From assembly GCA_038373885.1 (NCBI GenBank), contig JAWZYV010012533.1:162267-226266 (forward strand): DNA of 64,000 nucleotides, read 5' to 3'. The translations under genes were made by a program, and so were the position numbers. The notes under the pieces are model-generated. The model saw only the letters and a program-made list of their open reading frames with translations, ran no database searches and was not told the origin of the DNA. The stretch is from Cheiracanthium punctorium (lineage: Eukaryota > Arthropoda > Arachnida > Araneae > Cheiracanthiidae). This document shows positions 1 through 9,759 of the stretch, piece by piece (within the stretch, counting starts at the first letter, position 1; the number at the start of each line of letters is the position of its first letter).

Positions 1-207
1 CTAACAGTTACCAGAAAAATAAATTTCCGTAGCACTGCTTTAACGAATAAAAATCAATGATTTTTTACACATTTGATCGCCAAAGTGCCAACATACACCA
101 TTTTGCGAGATTTTTTTCAAGAAATCATTCGAAGCATTGAAATAACGCCAACCAAAATGGGAAATAGTAATCTATCACTCATATGGTTTGATCGCCAAAG
201 TACATCA
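1..207. other. AT-rich flank left of the palindromic element
   Basis: No gene is visible here. A short motif, TTTGATCGCCAAAGT, occurs twice, near 73 and near 188. The stretch ends at the target-site duplication of the palindromic element. Confidence 0.5.
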
Positions 208-213
208 GGCATC
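208..213. repeat. 6-bp target-site duplication GGCATC, left copy
   Basis: GGCATC lies directly outside the left terminus (AGTAGATAAATAAG) and is repeated exactly at 13813-13818 outside the right terminus. A 6-bp duplication is diagnostic of Polinton/Maverick integration; IS3EU elements also make 6 bp but have different termini. Confidence 0.85.
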
Positions 214-387
214 AGTAGATAAATAAGAGTTCTGCCCAGCCGGAGCCATGTTAATTCGCCGGAGCCTCCGGAGTCTCCGTTCGGATGCGTTCCCTAGGCT
301 GAGCGGGGAAGGGGGGCGTGGTCGGACCGGATGTGGGGAGCGGATGTTCGAAGGGTTGATAAGAATTTTTTTTCCTTTTTTTTTCAA

Positions 388-556
388 ATAAGGGGACTTG
401 TAATTTTTTTCAGATTGTGACATATTTTTTGAAATAAGGGGACTTGGAAAAATTTTCAGATTTTCACATATTTTACAAATAAGGATACTTGTAATTTTTT
501 TCAGATTGTGACATATTTTTGAAATAAGGGGACTTGGAAAAATTTTCAAATTTGAA
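388..556. repeat. Subterminal direct repeats, about 45-bp unit, left arm
   Basis: Four alternating units share AAATAAGGGGACTTG (one copy reads AAATAAGGATACTTG), followed by either TAATTTTTTTCAGATT or GAAAAATTTTCAGATT and ending CACATATTTT. The higher-order period is about 90 bp. They lie some 175 bp inside the terminus and are mirrored at about 13480-13648. Iterated subterminal motifs like these often bind a transposase, integrase or replication protein, but no such role is shown here. Confidence 0.7.
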
Positions 557-844
557 CGCACAACCTACAAAAGAATTCATAGGCTAATGATTGTTGTCCA
601 TTAGGCCGAGAATCCTTCAGGTATAAAATTGTAGGTGTATTGTGTTATACTTTAGTTTTGAAAATGAATTGGGACTTTGATTAATTTTTCGAAGTTTATT
701 TTTTTTATTTATTTAGTTTTCTTTACCATTTAGTAATAGAACCAATGCAAATTGAATAAATGTTGCTTAATACATACTTCTAATGTTTAGCTAATTTTTG
801 TATACTGATTATAGCATATATTTAATAAGTAACAGTTTACTAGA

Positions 845-1015
845 ATATTAAAGTAGGGTTTAGGATACCCATACATTTTCTACAAATTTCTTCTACTGTT
901 AGGGAAGTGAGAAAATTATACCATAGAACGATTTTACTACCTATAGTTTTTACAAATAATGATTTAGATAGTGTATGAACTTTTTTATCTAAACATTTTT
1001 TTTTTCTTAAGAGAT
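845..1015. repeat. Direct repeat copy 1 within the left arm
   Basis: A segment of about 130 bp beginning ATTAAAGTAGGGTTTAGGAT recurs at about 1462-1590 as ATTAAAGTAGGATTTAGAAT, so each arm carries it twice. A 61-codon open frame read on the minus strand here begins with TTG, not ATG, and looks like chance. Confidence 0.6.
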
Positions 1016-1440
1016 TTTTACCCAAGTTTTAATTTTAAGTTAAATAAGTAATTTTACAACAAATATTTTTTTAACCAACAGTTTTAATTTTAAGTTATAT
1101 AATTTTACTAAATATTTTTTTTAATCACGAGTTAATTTATTTTTTTAACCAAGTTTTAATTTTAAGTTAAATAAGTAATTTTACAACAAATATTTTTTTT
1201 ACCAACAGTTTTAATTTTAAGTTAAATAATCTTACAACAAATATTTTTTTAACCAACAGTTTTAATTTTAAGTTATATAATTTTACTAAATATTTTTTTT
1301 AATCACGAGTTAATTTATTTTTTTAACCAAGTTTTAATTTTAAGTAAATAATTAATTTTACAACAATTTTTTTAATCAAATGTTTTTAATTTATCAAGAA
1401 AAAAAAATTTAATCAAGAGTTTTAATTTTTTGTATACCGT
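1015..1440. repeat. AT-rich tandem array in the left arm
   Basis: Repeats of AGTTTTAATTTTAAGTTA followed by AATTTTACAACAAATATTT and AACCAACAGTT occur at roughly 60- to 80-bp intervals. The mirror copy is at about 12596-13020. No coding potential is seen. Confidence 0.7.
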
Positions 1441-1667
1441 ATTTTTGTTAAGTAGCCGTTTAACATTAAAGTAGGATTTAGAATACCCATACATTTTCTA
1501 CAAATGTAATCTACTGTTAGGCAAGTGAGAAAATTATACCATAGAAAGATTTTAGTACCTACAGATTTTACAAATAATGATTTGGATATAGTCTTATATT
1601 CTATTGCGAGAAAACCACTTTAACCATATATCCCCCAAAACTCAAGTTTTTGTATACGAAATGCATG

Positions 1668-1770
1668 AATACGCGTTAGAGCCCCTTAGAAAGTCCTCCT
1701 ACCAAGGCACCCCTCATCCTAGGCAGATACCCCCGCGTGCAGGTTTGCCTTAAAGCACAAACAAACAAAG
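1668..1770 (+). mobile_element. SINE 3'-end fragment carried inside the palindrome arm
   Basis: GTTAGAGCCCCTTAGAAAG and the following GGCACCCC and CCTAGGCAGA blocks align with the 3' body of the SINEs at 32350-32592 and 33061-33312. The fragment ends in an ACAAACAAACAAAG-type tail. The mirror copy is at about 12266-12368. It is a truncated copy without the tRNA-like head. Confidence 0.55.
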
Positions 1771-4276
1771 TATTTATCTAAACATTTTTTTCTTACCCAC
1801 ACATTTTTGATAAATTTTAGGCAACGATTATACTAGTTTATATTTTCTATAGATCAATTAGAGGGAAAAATTGCACTTTTAGTAATCCTACAAAATATTC
1901 TTACTGTATATCCCAAGTAGTATAACTTGATTTATAGAATTTCAATACGATACGAGTTAGATTGTTTATGTGCAACACTAATTTCAGTTTGACTATGAAA
2001 GCATAATTTTATACATGCATTAATATTTTTAGAGGTATGCACTTAACCTATTTTATAGAAAGGTGAGCATAACTAGCACAAACTTTTAGACTAGATAGTA
2101 CTATTGTTAGAAAGTTGAACTATTGGAAATAAAAATTGAAGATCCGTTTTAGTATACTGCATGTACATAAATATCTTTCAATACTTAGATAGTTTAAATC
2201 GCAAATCATTACTTAAACTAAAAAATACAAGGTTTTTACTTACGTGAAGGGAGATCGTGCTAAATCTTCTAGTCTCTGGACAAAGTACCAACATCTATAC
2301 GGCTAGCAAGACCGGAAAATCGAATAATGATTTAAAATACATTATCCCTAATTCCCGGTCCAACTAGCACATTTTCATTCATTCTTAATACCATCATATG
2401 CTGAAAATAGACATAATATATTGACACTAAAAACAAAATAACACATTTGAAGATATTAAACGCTTTAAAAGTAATTTTTTTTCTTATAACAATTTACCAG
2501 ATTCACAATACTATTTTATGTGGGATAAAATTAGTTAGCAATCGAAAATTTAATCTTAATTAGAATTTACTGAAATATAGATGCCATACATGCCTTATTT
2601 TCTATTAGGAGAAAGCCCTCAAAACCCAGTTTTCGTATACAAACTGCTTAAAGTACTTCTACCGATAATGCTATTAATATTAATTACACTGGATTACCCA
2701 CTTAAAATTTCGCAAAACACCAAAATACAGAAAAACATACATTAACAAAAAAATCACACTTAAAAGTACAACACATCAAAAGTGCAAACTATAAGAACCA
2801 CATAATTATTTTCAATTAGAATTACGGTATCAACTTATATGTAACTAAAATAATAGAAAATATTACACTTACCCTGTACTTGTACACGCGAGAGGTGAAA
2901 ATACTCACATAATTAACAAAAGAATGATTGAAGTAAAATCCACGTGCATATCCCTAGTACAGCTGATAAGAAATTGAGAGAGATAAGAAAGTGCCTTGAG
3001 GCTCTACAGAGCCGGTACAATAAGAGTTGGCCAGTTTGCCGATAAGATAAAACCAGGGAGGCTGTTAGGGGTATGCAATTGGGGACACGTGTTTCATTCT
3101 GCGTTCAAAAATGGGGACTTATGGATTAAGATGTTTACTACTTAAAAACATGATCTAATTTTTACAAACGCATTGGAACTTTGTAAAGGATATCTATTGA
3201 ACACGTATTAAATACATTATGATTATTCTTCTGATCGACATTATATCCTAAATTGAAATATCAAAGTTAAGCTACAACGATTAATATATTTTACGTAGTT
3301 TAGGAAAATAATGAATCATTAAATTAATTTCTGTGAAACAATTAGCAAAGATCATTATACTAAAGCAAATTATTTTTGTTAAGTTTTGATAAATAACAGT
3401 AATAAATTACAGGCATTGCAGATGAATGAGTATTCACGTATAAAATAGGTATTAAAATTATTGTTTAAAACAATTTTTAGAATAATAAACTAAAATTTTT
3501 ATTTAATAAAGTCATAAACTAAAATTATTAATGAAAACTTGTTAATAAATTAAACATATCAAAATTTTTACACTCAGTTTTTTTATATACTTAAATTTTA
3601 CAACGATATCCTTTTAATAAATTCATAAACTAAAACAATTTTTACAATAATAAACTAAAATATTTATTTAATAAATTCATAAACTGAAATTATTAATGAA
3701 AACCTGTTAATAAATTAAACTGATTACTCTAAAAGATAGCTAATCACAACATATATCAGAAAAAATATAAGCAATTATAATACCTGAAAAATACCGGACA
3801 ACACTCTTGTTGCATGCGGACAAAACATCTGTTTGCACGGCTAAAGTATTCTTGGGTATCCGTTGCAGGAGAACTTACCTACGCCCAACCTACAAACTCT
3901 ACAAATTTAACGGCAACTGGTTTTCTCTTATCAGGCATCGCAGATCAGATAGGAGATAAGGAAGTGACATGCGCAGAAGACACGTGATAGTGACGTGTGC
4001 AAATCTGTGTTGATTGAATATCCGCTAGGTTCGTTGGCAGGATATACATTGAGTGGCAACTCTCTGTAACAGGCTAAGACAAGTTATATGATGCAATATC
4101 TACTGGGTTGAGAAAGGTAGAGGGCGCTTGGGTAATCACGTGATTTTTTAAAGAATCAGTATAGAGACATTTTAGTTAGATAAAGTGGCCAGGTGTGTGT
4201 TGCGAGACTCTCTTTACACTGTGTGCGCCTATACTTAAGACGTGTGTTTTAATTGATTTTTCGCCGAGTTTCAAAA
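1771..4276. other. Left-arm region without a recognisable gene
   Basis: About 2.5 kb of AT-rich DNA lie between the SINE fragment and the gene. Near 3470-3720 a block of about 170 bp containing AATAAACTAAAAT and AATTCATAAACT occurs twice. Splice-like signals on the minus strand of this arm (plus strand of the right arm) are described in the findings. The gene's promoter must lie just before 4277, but I see no clear TATA box. Confidence 0.4.
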
Positions 4277-5797
4277 ATGTCTTTGCTTGAATACACTCCC
4301 GAGTTTTATACTCAAAGTGATGCGGATGTGTTGCTGCAAGAAATAATACAATTGCCTTTAGATGTAAAGCCTTTGCAAAGTAGTGAAAAGGAAATTTCCC
4401 CCGAGTTTTGTACTGAAAGTGATGTTGATGTGCTACAGCAAGAATTGTTTCAATTACCCCTGCAAAGTAGTGAAAAGAAAATTTCCTCGACCCGTAAAGT
4501 AATTACTTTTGCTGATGAAGGAATCAATTACAGTTTACCTGGAGCAACAGTCTCTGTTTACTCTTGGATACCCATTTTGCAAAAAATACGTGAAGATCTA
4601 CAGAAAGTGACAAATTATGAATTTAATATGGTGCAAGTGAACTTTGGGTCTGAAGAACAACCTAAAATGGAAGACGGCAACTACGAAGATTTTAATCTAG
4701 ACCTATCATCAGGTGTATGCATTCTAAGTTTTGGATCTAAACGAACTTTGGATTTTAAACCAGCGAACTGTGAAACCGCTACCATTAAATTAGAACATGG
4801 CTCAATGTGTAAGATATATCCCCCAACCAACAAACTTTTAACGCATGGTATTCCTTCTGAACCTTATGTGACAGACCCGCACATTAACCTAACATTTGCC
4901 AAAATGTACATTTATGAGCCTTCCCCGAAAAGGGCAAAGTTGGACGATTGGACGGATCATCTTTACCACAGCTTATATGCTTCTGTAAATAGTACATGGC
5001 ACTTGGAAAGACTTATCTACGTTTCACTTCACGATGAAAGAACTGACTTGAAGATCCATATTAGACAATTTATTCAGAATGCCCAATTAGACTATATACC
5101 AACCGGTCAGGGAGTCGTGATGAACCCTTCCACATGGATCGAATTTATTGTAAAACTATTAGATTTTAATATAGGTCATAGCAATAGCTCTTTTATTTGT
5201 AATAATCAATTATCTGTATTTAATGATGATGGAAAATGCATCGTACAACAAATTTACAAAACCGGAGATTCATTCACGTTAAATCCAATTTCCTTAACAC
5301 TTTTAAATGATCAAGTAAAAAAACTTTGCGAAATGAGAAATGAAATATTGGAATGCATTTTAAAAACGCTATATACGACGACCCTGCCTCATTTAATTTT
5401 AAAATTAAAGCCGCAAAAATGTAACCGCGAACCCCATTGTAATTACGATGAAGCTAAACAACAATTAATGGATATAGTACATCAGGAAATTTTTAAAAAC
5501 ATAGGCCGGGTTCAGGATCATCCTTCGCAAAGGATACATGCTTGCTCGAATAGAACACATGTTGATGAGAGAGAGGGTCTTATAAGTAGTAAAGCATGGT
5601 TTATGGTCGACATGTCGTATATTGCAAGAGAGATATGCGAGAACAAATGTACTTGTCATTATGACGGAGAATTTTTTTCAAACATTTTCATTGAAGACTA
5701 CATGAAGTATCTTCAAAATGTGCTATTTAATACATTTTTTCAACCGTTTTCAGATTTTACTAATTTCAAGGATGGCAAAACATGTGTAATTATGTGA
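4277..5797 (+). CDS. AlkB-fold pseudo-oxygenase-like protein with CaaX end, left copy (506 aa)
   Basis: The start is the ATG at 4277 (context AAAATGTCT); the frame opens 24 bases earlier at a TTG only. Residues about 8-40 and 42-70 are an internal tandem duplication (PEF-T-SD-DVL-QE---QLPL then QSSEK-IS). Residues about 74-210 resemble ALKBH2-type AlkB domains: a YSW-P-L segment, FNMVQVN, the strand ILSFGSKRTLDFKP, LEHGSMC, and THGIP followed by HINLTF. The Fe-binding H-x-D is replaced at the aligned place (GNY in EDGNYEDF) and both arginines of the usual RxNLTFR are lost (HINLTFA), leaving only the distal His, so catalysis is unlikely. PSPKRAKLDD at about 215-224 looks like a nuclear localisation signal. 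The C-terminal half is unrecognised, with Cys/His-rich patches near the end. The protein ends in CVIM, a farnesylation-type CaaX box. It is intronless and convergent with its twin. Fold assignment is by eye and moderately sure; function is unknown. Confidence 0.85.
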   Translation: MSLLEYTPEFYTQSDADVLLQEIIQLPLDVKPLQSSEKEISPEFCTESDVDVLQQELFQLPLQSSEKKISSTRKVITFADEGINYSLPGATVSVYSWIPILQKIREDLQKVTNYEFNMVQVNFGSEEQPKMEDGNYEDFNLDLSSGVCILSFGSKRTLDFKPANCETATIKLEHGSMCKIYPPTNKLLTHGIPSEPYVTDPHINLTFAKMYIYEPSPKRAKLDDWTDHLYHSLYASVNSTWHLERLIYVSLHDERTDLKIHIRQFIQNAQLDYIPTGQGVVMNPSTWIEFIVKLLDFNIGHSNSSFICNNQLSVFNDDGKCIVQQIYKTGDSFTLNPISLTLLNDQVKKLCEMRNEILECILKTLYTTTLPHLILKLKPQKCNREPHCNYDEAKQQLMDIVHQEIFKNIGRVQDHPSQRIHACSNRTHVDEREGLISSKAWFMVDMSYIAREICENKCTCHYDGEFFSNIFIEDYMKYLQNVLFNTFFQPFSDFTNFKDGKTCVIM

Positions 5798-5986
5798 TGT
5801 ATAACTAGTATTGCGATTGTAAAAAAATATATTAAAACCATTGTGATTATGAAGAAAAGGTATGCTTGCTTCTACAACAGTAGGATTTTACTCACTTGTG
5901 CATGCTTAGTTATAGAATACTCATTGAAAAGTTATTATTTTCTTAATTGTGTAAATAGTTTGTGTAATTTAAAATATATTTTTGTA

Positions 5987-5992
5987 AATAAA
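5987..5992 (+). terminator. AATAAA polyadenylation signal for the left gene
   Basis: AATAAA lies 190 bp after the stop codon, in TTTTGTAAATAAATAAG. It is mirrored on the minus strand at 8044-8049. Confidence 0.5.
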
Positions 5993-5997
5993 TAAGT

Positions 5998-8040
5998 TTA
6001 AATACGAAAACTTTTCTGTGTTTTCTTTATGTGTACATGTGTGTTGATTACTTGCAAAATAAAAATCTATAAAATTTTACTGCAGCAAAAAGTGGTAAAG
6101 GTAGCATACTTGGTCACGATTTAAGGTTCTCGTTTTATACTTATCTTTTATACACTACAAGGTAGAAAGTTAGAAATTTAACAAAATTTATTGAAGCATG
6201 TACTATGGAAACATTAATCTACCACATAGAAATAAAATGTTTTGATTAAAATCATAAACTTAAGTGTGATAGGTAAAACTGCGTTACCTAAGAATTCACA
6301 AAGTACTATTTTTTTATAAAATGAACTTAGCTAAAAAAGTTTGTCTGCATAATTTTATAACTTAATCGATTTTACAGGTTTTTCAAAAATAAAGTTAAGT
6401 GAGATAAAGAAACTTAGTATTTTTAAATAAAGATTTTTTGAGGTGTTCTTTAATGTAAAGATCTTACCACATTTTACTTGAAGTAACAGAATATTTTAAA
6501 TCAGACACTATGTTTTTTAAAACATCAGAGTATTAACTTAGCATATTTTTGTAATTTTTATTAAGTAATGGGCTTGAATATTTTTATGAGAAATATCCAC
6601 TAAGTGCACATGTTACACATTTTAGTGATTGAGATGGTTATGCTGACAAATTTTAAATAAATATGCTCTTACTTTTATACATGTTACTTGTTCAAACTAA
6701 GTATACTTTTGATTCTTGAAATAAACTAACAGATCTGTACTTTGAAAATTTTATTGAAGTGTTGAACTTTGGTATTTTTCGAATGTTACGAACTTGATAC
6801 ATTTTTTCTGAAGTGCTAGATATGTGAAATTGTCTTTTTAGAAACATTGAATTATTCAACTTAGTGCATTTCAGTTACTCTTTCAAGATAACGGACTTAG
6901 AATTTTTTACAAATAGCAAGCTAGTAACTTGCTAAACATGCTTGCAAATATTTTTAAATAACATTCTTAAAAATTATCAAAGTTGTAACTACTAGTTGTA
7001 ACTAATATTTTTAAATAATATATTAATTTGTTTATTTCTTTTTAGTAGTTACAACTTTGATAATTTTTAAGAATGTTATTTTAAAATATTTGCAAGCATG
7101 TTTAGCAAGTTACTAGCTTGCTATTTGTAAAAAATTCTAAGTCCGTTATCTTGAAAGAGTAACTGAAATGCACTAAGTTGAATAATTCAATGTTTCTAAA
7201 AAGACAATTTCACATATCTAGCACTTCAGAAAAAATGTATCAAGTTCGTAACATTCGAAAAATACCAAAGTTCAACACTTCAATAAAATTTTCAAAGTAC
7301 AGATCTGTTAGTTTATTTCAAGAATCAAAAGTATACTTAGTTTGAACAAGTAACATGTATAAAAGTAAGAGCATATTTATTTAAAATTTGTAAGCATAAC
7401 CATCTCAATCACTAAAATGTGTAACATGTGCACTTAGTGGATATTTCTCATAAAAATATTCAAGCCCATTACTTAATAAAAATTACAAAAATATGCTAAG
7501 TTAATACTCTGATGTTTTAAAAAACATAGTGTCTGATTTAAAATATTCTGTTACTTCAAGTAAAATGTGGTAAGATCTTTACATTAAAGAACACCTCAAA
7601 AAATCTTTATTTAAAAATACTAAGTTTCTTTATCTCACTTAACTTTATTTTTGAAAAACCTGTAAAATCTATTAAGTTATAAAATTATGGAAACTAACTT
7701 TTTTAGCTAAGTTCATTTTATAAAAAATTAGTACTTAGGGAATTCTCATGTAACACAATTTACCTATCACACTTAAGTTTATGATTTTAATCAAAACATT
7801 TTATTTCTATGTGGTAGATTAATGTTTCCATAGTACATGCTTCAATAAATTTTGTTAAATTTCTAACTTTCTACCTTGTAGTGTATAAAAGATAAGTATA
7901 AAACGAGAACCTTAAATCGTGACCAAGTATGCTACCTTTACCACTTTTTGCTGCAGTAAAATTTTATAGATTTTTATTTTGCAAGTAATCAACACACATG
8001 TACACATAAAGAAAACACAGAAAAGTTTTCGTATTTAAAC
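5998..8040. other. Centre of the palindrome, including the 48-bp spacer 6995-7042
   Basis: The two arms meet here with no open frames. The arms pair up to 6994/7043; the unpaired spacer is AT-rich and partly repeats the last arm bases (AGTTGTAACTA). A patch of clustered differences between arms lies at about 6275-6370 against 7666-7761, whereas surrounding sequence is nearly identical. Confidence 0.7.
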
Positions 8041-8043
8041 TTA

Positions 8044-8049
8044 TTTATT
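8044..8049 (-). terminator. AATAAA polyadenylation signal for the right gene
   Basis: TTTATT on the plus strand, the exact mirror of the signal at 5987-5992. Confidence 0.5.
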
Positions 8050-8238
8050 TACAAAAATATATTTTAAATTACACAAACTATTTACACAATTAAGAAAATA
8101 ATAACTTTTCAATGAGTATTCTATAACTAAGCATGCACAAGTGAGTAAAATCCTACTGTTGTAGAAGCAAGCATACCTTTTCTTCATAATCACAATGGTT
8201 TTAATATATTTTTTTACAATCGCAATACTAGTTATACA

Positions 8239-9759
8239 TCACATAATTACACATGTTTTGCCATCCTTGAAATTAGTAAAATCTGAAAACGGTTGAAAAA
8301 ATGTATTAAATAGCACATTTTGAAGATACTTCATGTAGTCTTCAATGAAAATGTTTGAAAAAAATTCTCCGTCATAATGACAAGTACATTTGTTCTCGCA
8401 TATCTCTCTTGCAATATACGACATGTCGACCATAAACCATGCTTTACTACTTATAAGACCCTCTCTCTCATCAACATGTGTTCTATTCGAGCAAGCATGT
8501 ATCCTTTGCGAAGGATGATCCTGAACCCGGCCTATGTTTTTAAAAATTTCCTGATGTACTATATCCATTAATTGTTGTTTAGCTTCATCGTAATTACAAT
8601 GGGGTTCGCGGTTACATTTTTGCGGCTTTAATTTTAAAATTAAATGAGGCAGGGTCGTCGTATATAGCGTTTTTAAAATGCATTCCAATATTTCATTTCT
8701 CATTTCGCAAAGTTTTTTTACTTGATCATTTAAAAGTGTTAAGGAAATTGGATTTAACGTGAATGAATCTCCGGTTTTGTAAATTTGTTGTACGATGCAT
8801 TTTCCATCATCATTAAATACAGATAATTGATTATTACAAATAAAAGAGCTATTGCTATGACCTATATTAAAATCTAATAGTTTTACAATAAATTCGATCC
8901 ATGTGGAAGGGTTCATCACGACTCCCTGACCGGTTGGTATATAGTCTAATTGGGCATTCTGAATAAATTGTCTAATATGGATCTTCAAGTCAGTTCTTTC
9001 ATCGTGAAGTGAAACGTAGATAAGTCTTTCCAAGTGCCATGTACTATTTACAGAAGCATATAAGCTGTGGTAAAGATGATCCGTCCAATCGTCCAACTTT
9101 GCCCTTTTCGGGGAAGGCTCATAAATGTACATTTTGGCAAATGTTAGGTTAATGTGCGGGTCTGTCACATAAGGTTCAGAAGGAATACCATGCGTTAAAA
9201 GTTTGTTGGTTGGGGGATATATCTTACACATTGAGCCATGTTCTAATTTAATGGTAGCGGTTTCACAGTTCGCTGGTTTAAAATCCAAAGTTCGTTTAGA
9301 TCCAAAACTTAGAATGCATACACCTGATGATAGGTCTAGATTAAAATCTTCGTAGTTGCCGTCTTCCATTTTAGGTTGTTCTTCAGACCCAAAGTTCACT
9401 TGCACCATATTAAATTCATAATTTGTCACTTTCTGTAGATCTTCACGTATTTTTTGCAAAATGGGTATCCAAGAGTAAACAGAGACTGTTGCTCCAGGTA
9501 AACTGTAATTGATTCCTTCATCAGCAAAAGTAATTACTTTACGGGTCGAGGAAATTTTCTTTTCACTACTTTGCAGGGGTAATTGAAACAATTCTTGCTG
9601 TAGCACATCAACATCACTTTCAGTACAAAACTCGGGGGAAATTTCCTTTTCACTACTTTGCAAAGGCTTTACATCTAAAGGCAATTGTATTATTTCTTGC
9701 AGCAACACATCCGCATCACTTTGAGTATAAAACTCGGGAGTGTATTCAAGCAAAGACAT
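8239..9759 (-). CDS. AlkB-fold pseudo-oxygenase-like protein with CaaX end, right copy (506 aa)
   Basis: Reverse-complement twin of the gene at 4277-5797, with the same 506 residues: tandem N-terminal motif, degenerate AlkB-like domain, KRAKLDD basic patch, unrecognised C-terminal half and CVIM terminus. The ATG is at 9759. The frame reads open to 9783 only through a TTG. The two genes point at each other, so their 3' regions share the palindrome centre, and read-through transcripts from either would be self-complementary. The complete absence of amino-acid differences shows either recent palindrome formation or continuing gene conversion between arms. Confidence 0.85.
   Translation of the reverse strand: MSLLEYTPEFYTQSDADVLLQEIIQLPLDVKPLQSSEKEISPEFCTESDVDVLQQELFQLPLQSSEKKISSTRKVITFADEGINYSLPGATVSVYSWIPILQKIREDLQKVTNYEFNMVQVNFGSEEQPKMEDGNYEDFNLDLSSGVCILSFGSKRTLDFKPANCETATIKLEHGSMCKIYPPTNKLLTHGIPSEPYVTDPHINLTFAKMYIYEPSPKRAKLDDWTDHLYHSLYASVNSTWHLERLIYVSLHDERTDLKIHIRQFIQNAQLDYIPTGQGVVMNPSTWIEFIVKLLDFNIGHSNSSFICNNQLSVFNDDGKCIVQQIYKTGDSFTLNPISLTLLNDQVKKLCEMRNEILECILKTLYTTTLPHLILKLKPQKCNREPHCNYDEAKQQLMDIVHQEIFKNIGRVQDHPSQRIHACSNRTHVDEREGLISSKAWFMVDMSYIAREICENKCTCHYDGEFFSNIFIEDYMKYLQNVLFNTFFQPFSDFTNFKDGKTCVIM

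Larger units (their letters stand above)
214..6994 (+). repeat. Left arm of the giant palindrome
   Basis: The outer 340 bp include a GC-rich segment (about 235-350) followed by tandem repeats; the rest is AT-rich. It is longer than the right arm mainly by a 13-bp stretch near 340 (GGATGTGGGGAGC region) that is absent at about 13692. Reading outward to inward it holds terminal repeats, an AT-rich tandem array, a SINE tail, about 2.4 kb without open frames, and then the 506-codon gene with its 3' region. Confidence 0.93.

Noticed and set aside
205..561. 118-codon minus-strand frame over the left terminus
   Set aside because: It crosses the element border and the subterminal tandem repeats; its length comes from the repeat period.
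840..1025. 61-codon frame on the minus strand, mirrored at 13011-13196
   Set aside because: It opens at TTG, has no recognisable domain, lies in a segment duplicated within the arm, and only the C-terminal part is similar in the second copy.
4253..4276. Eight extra N-terminal codons before the AlkB-like gene, opening at TTG
   Set aside because: The codon at 4253 is TTG; the first ATG is at 4277 in a good context, so I start there, and at 9759 in the other arm.
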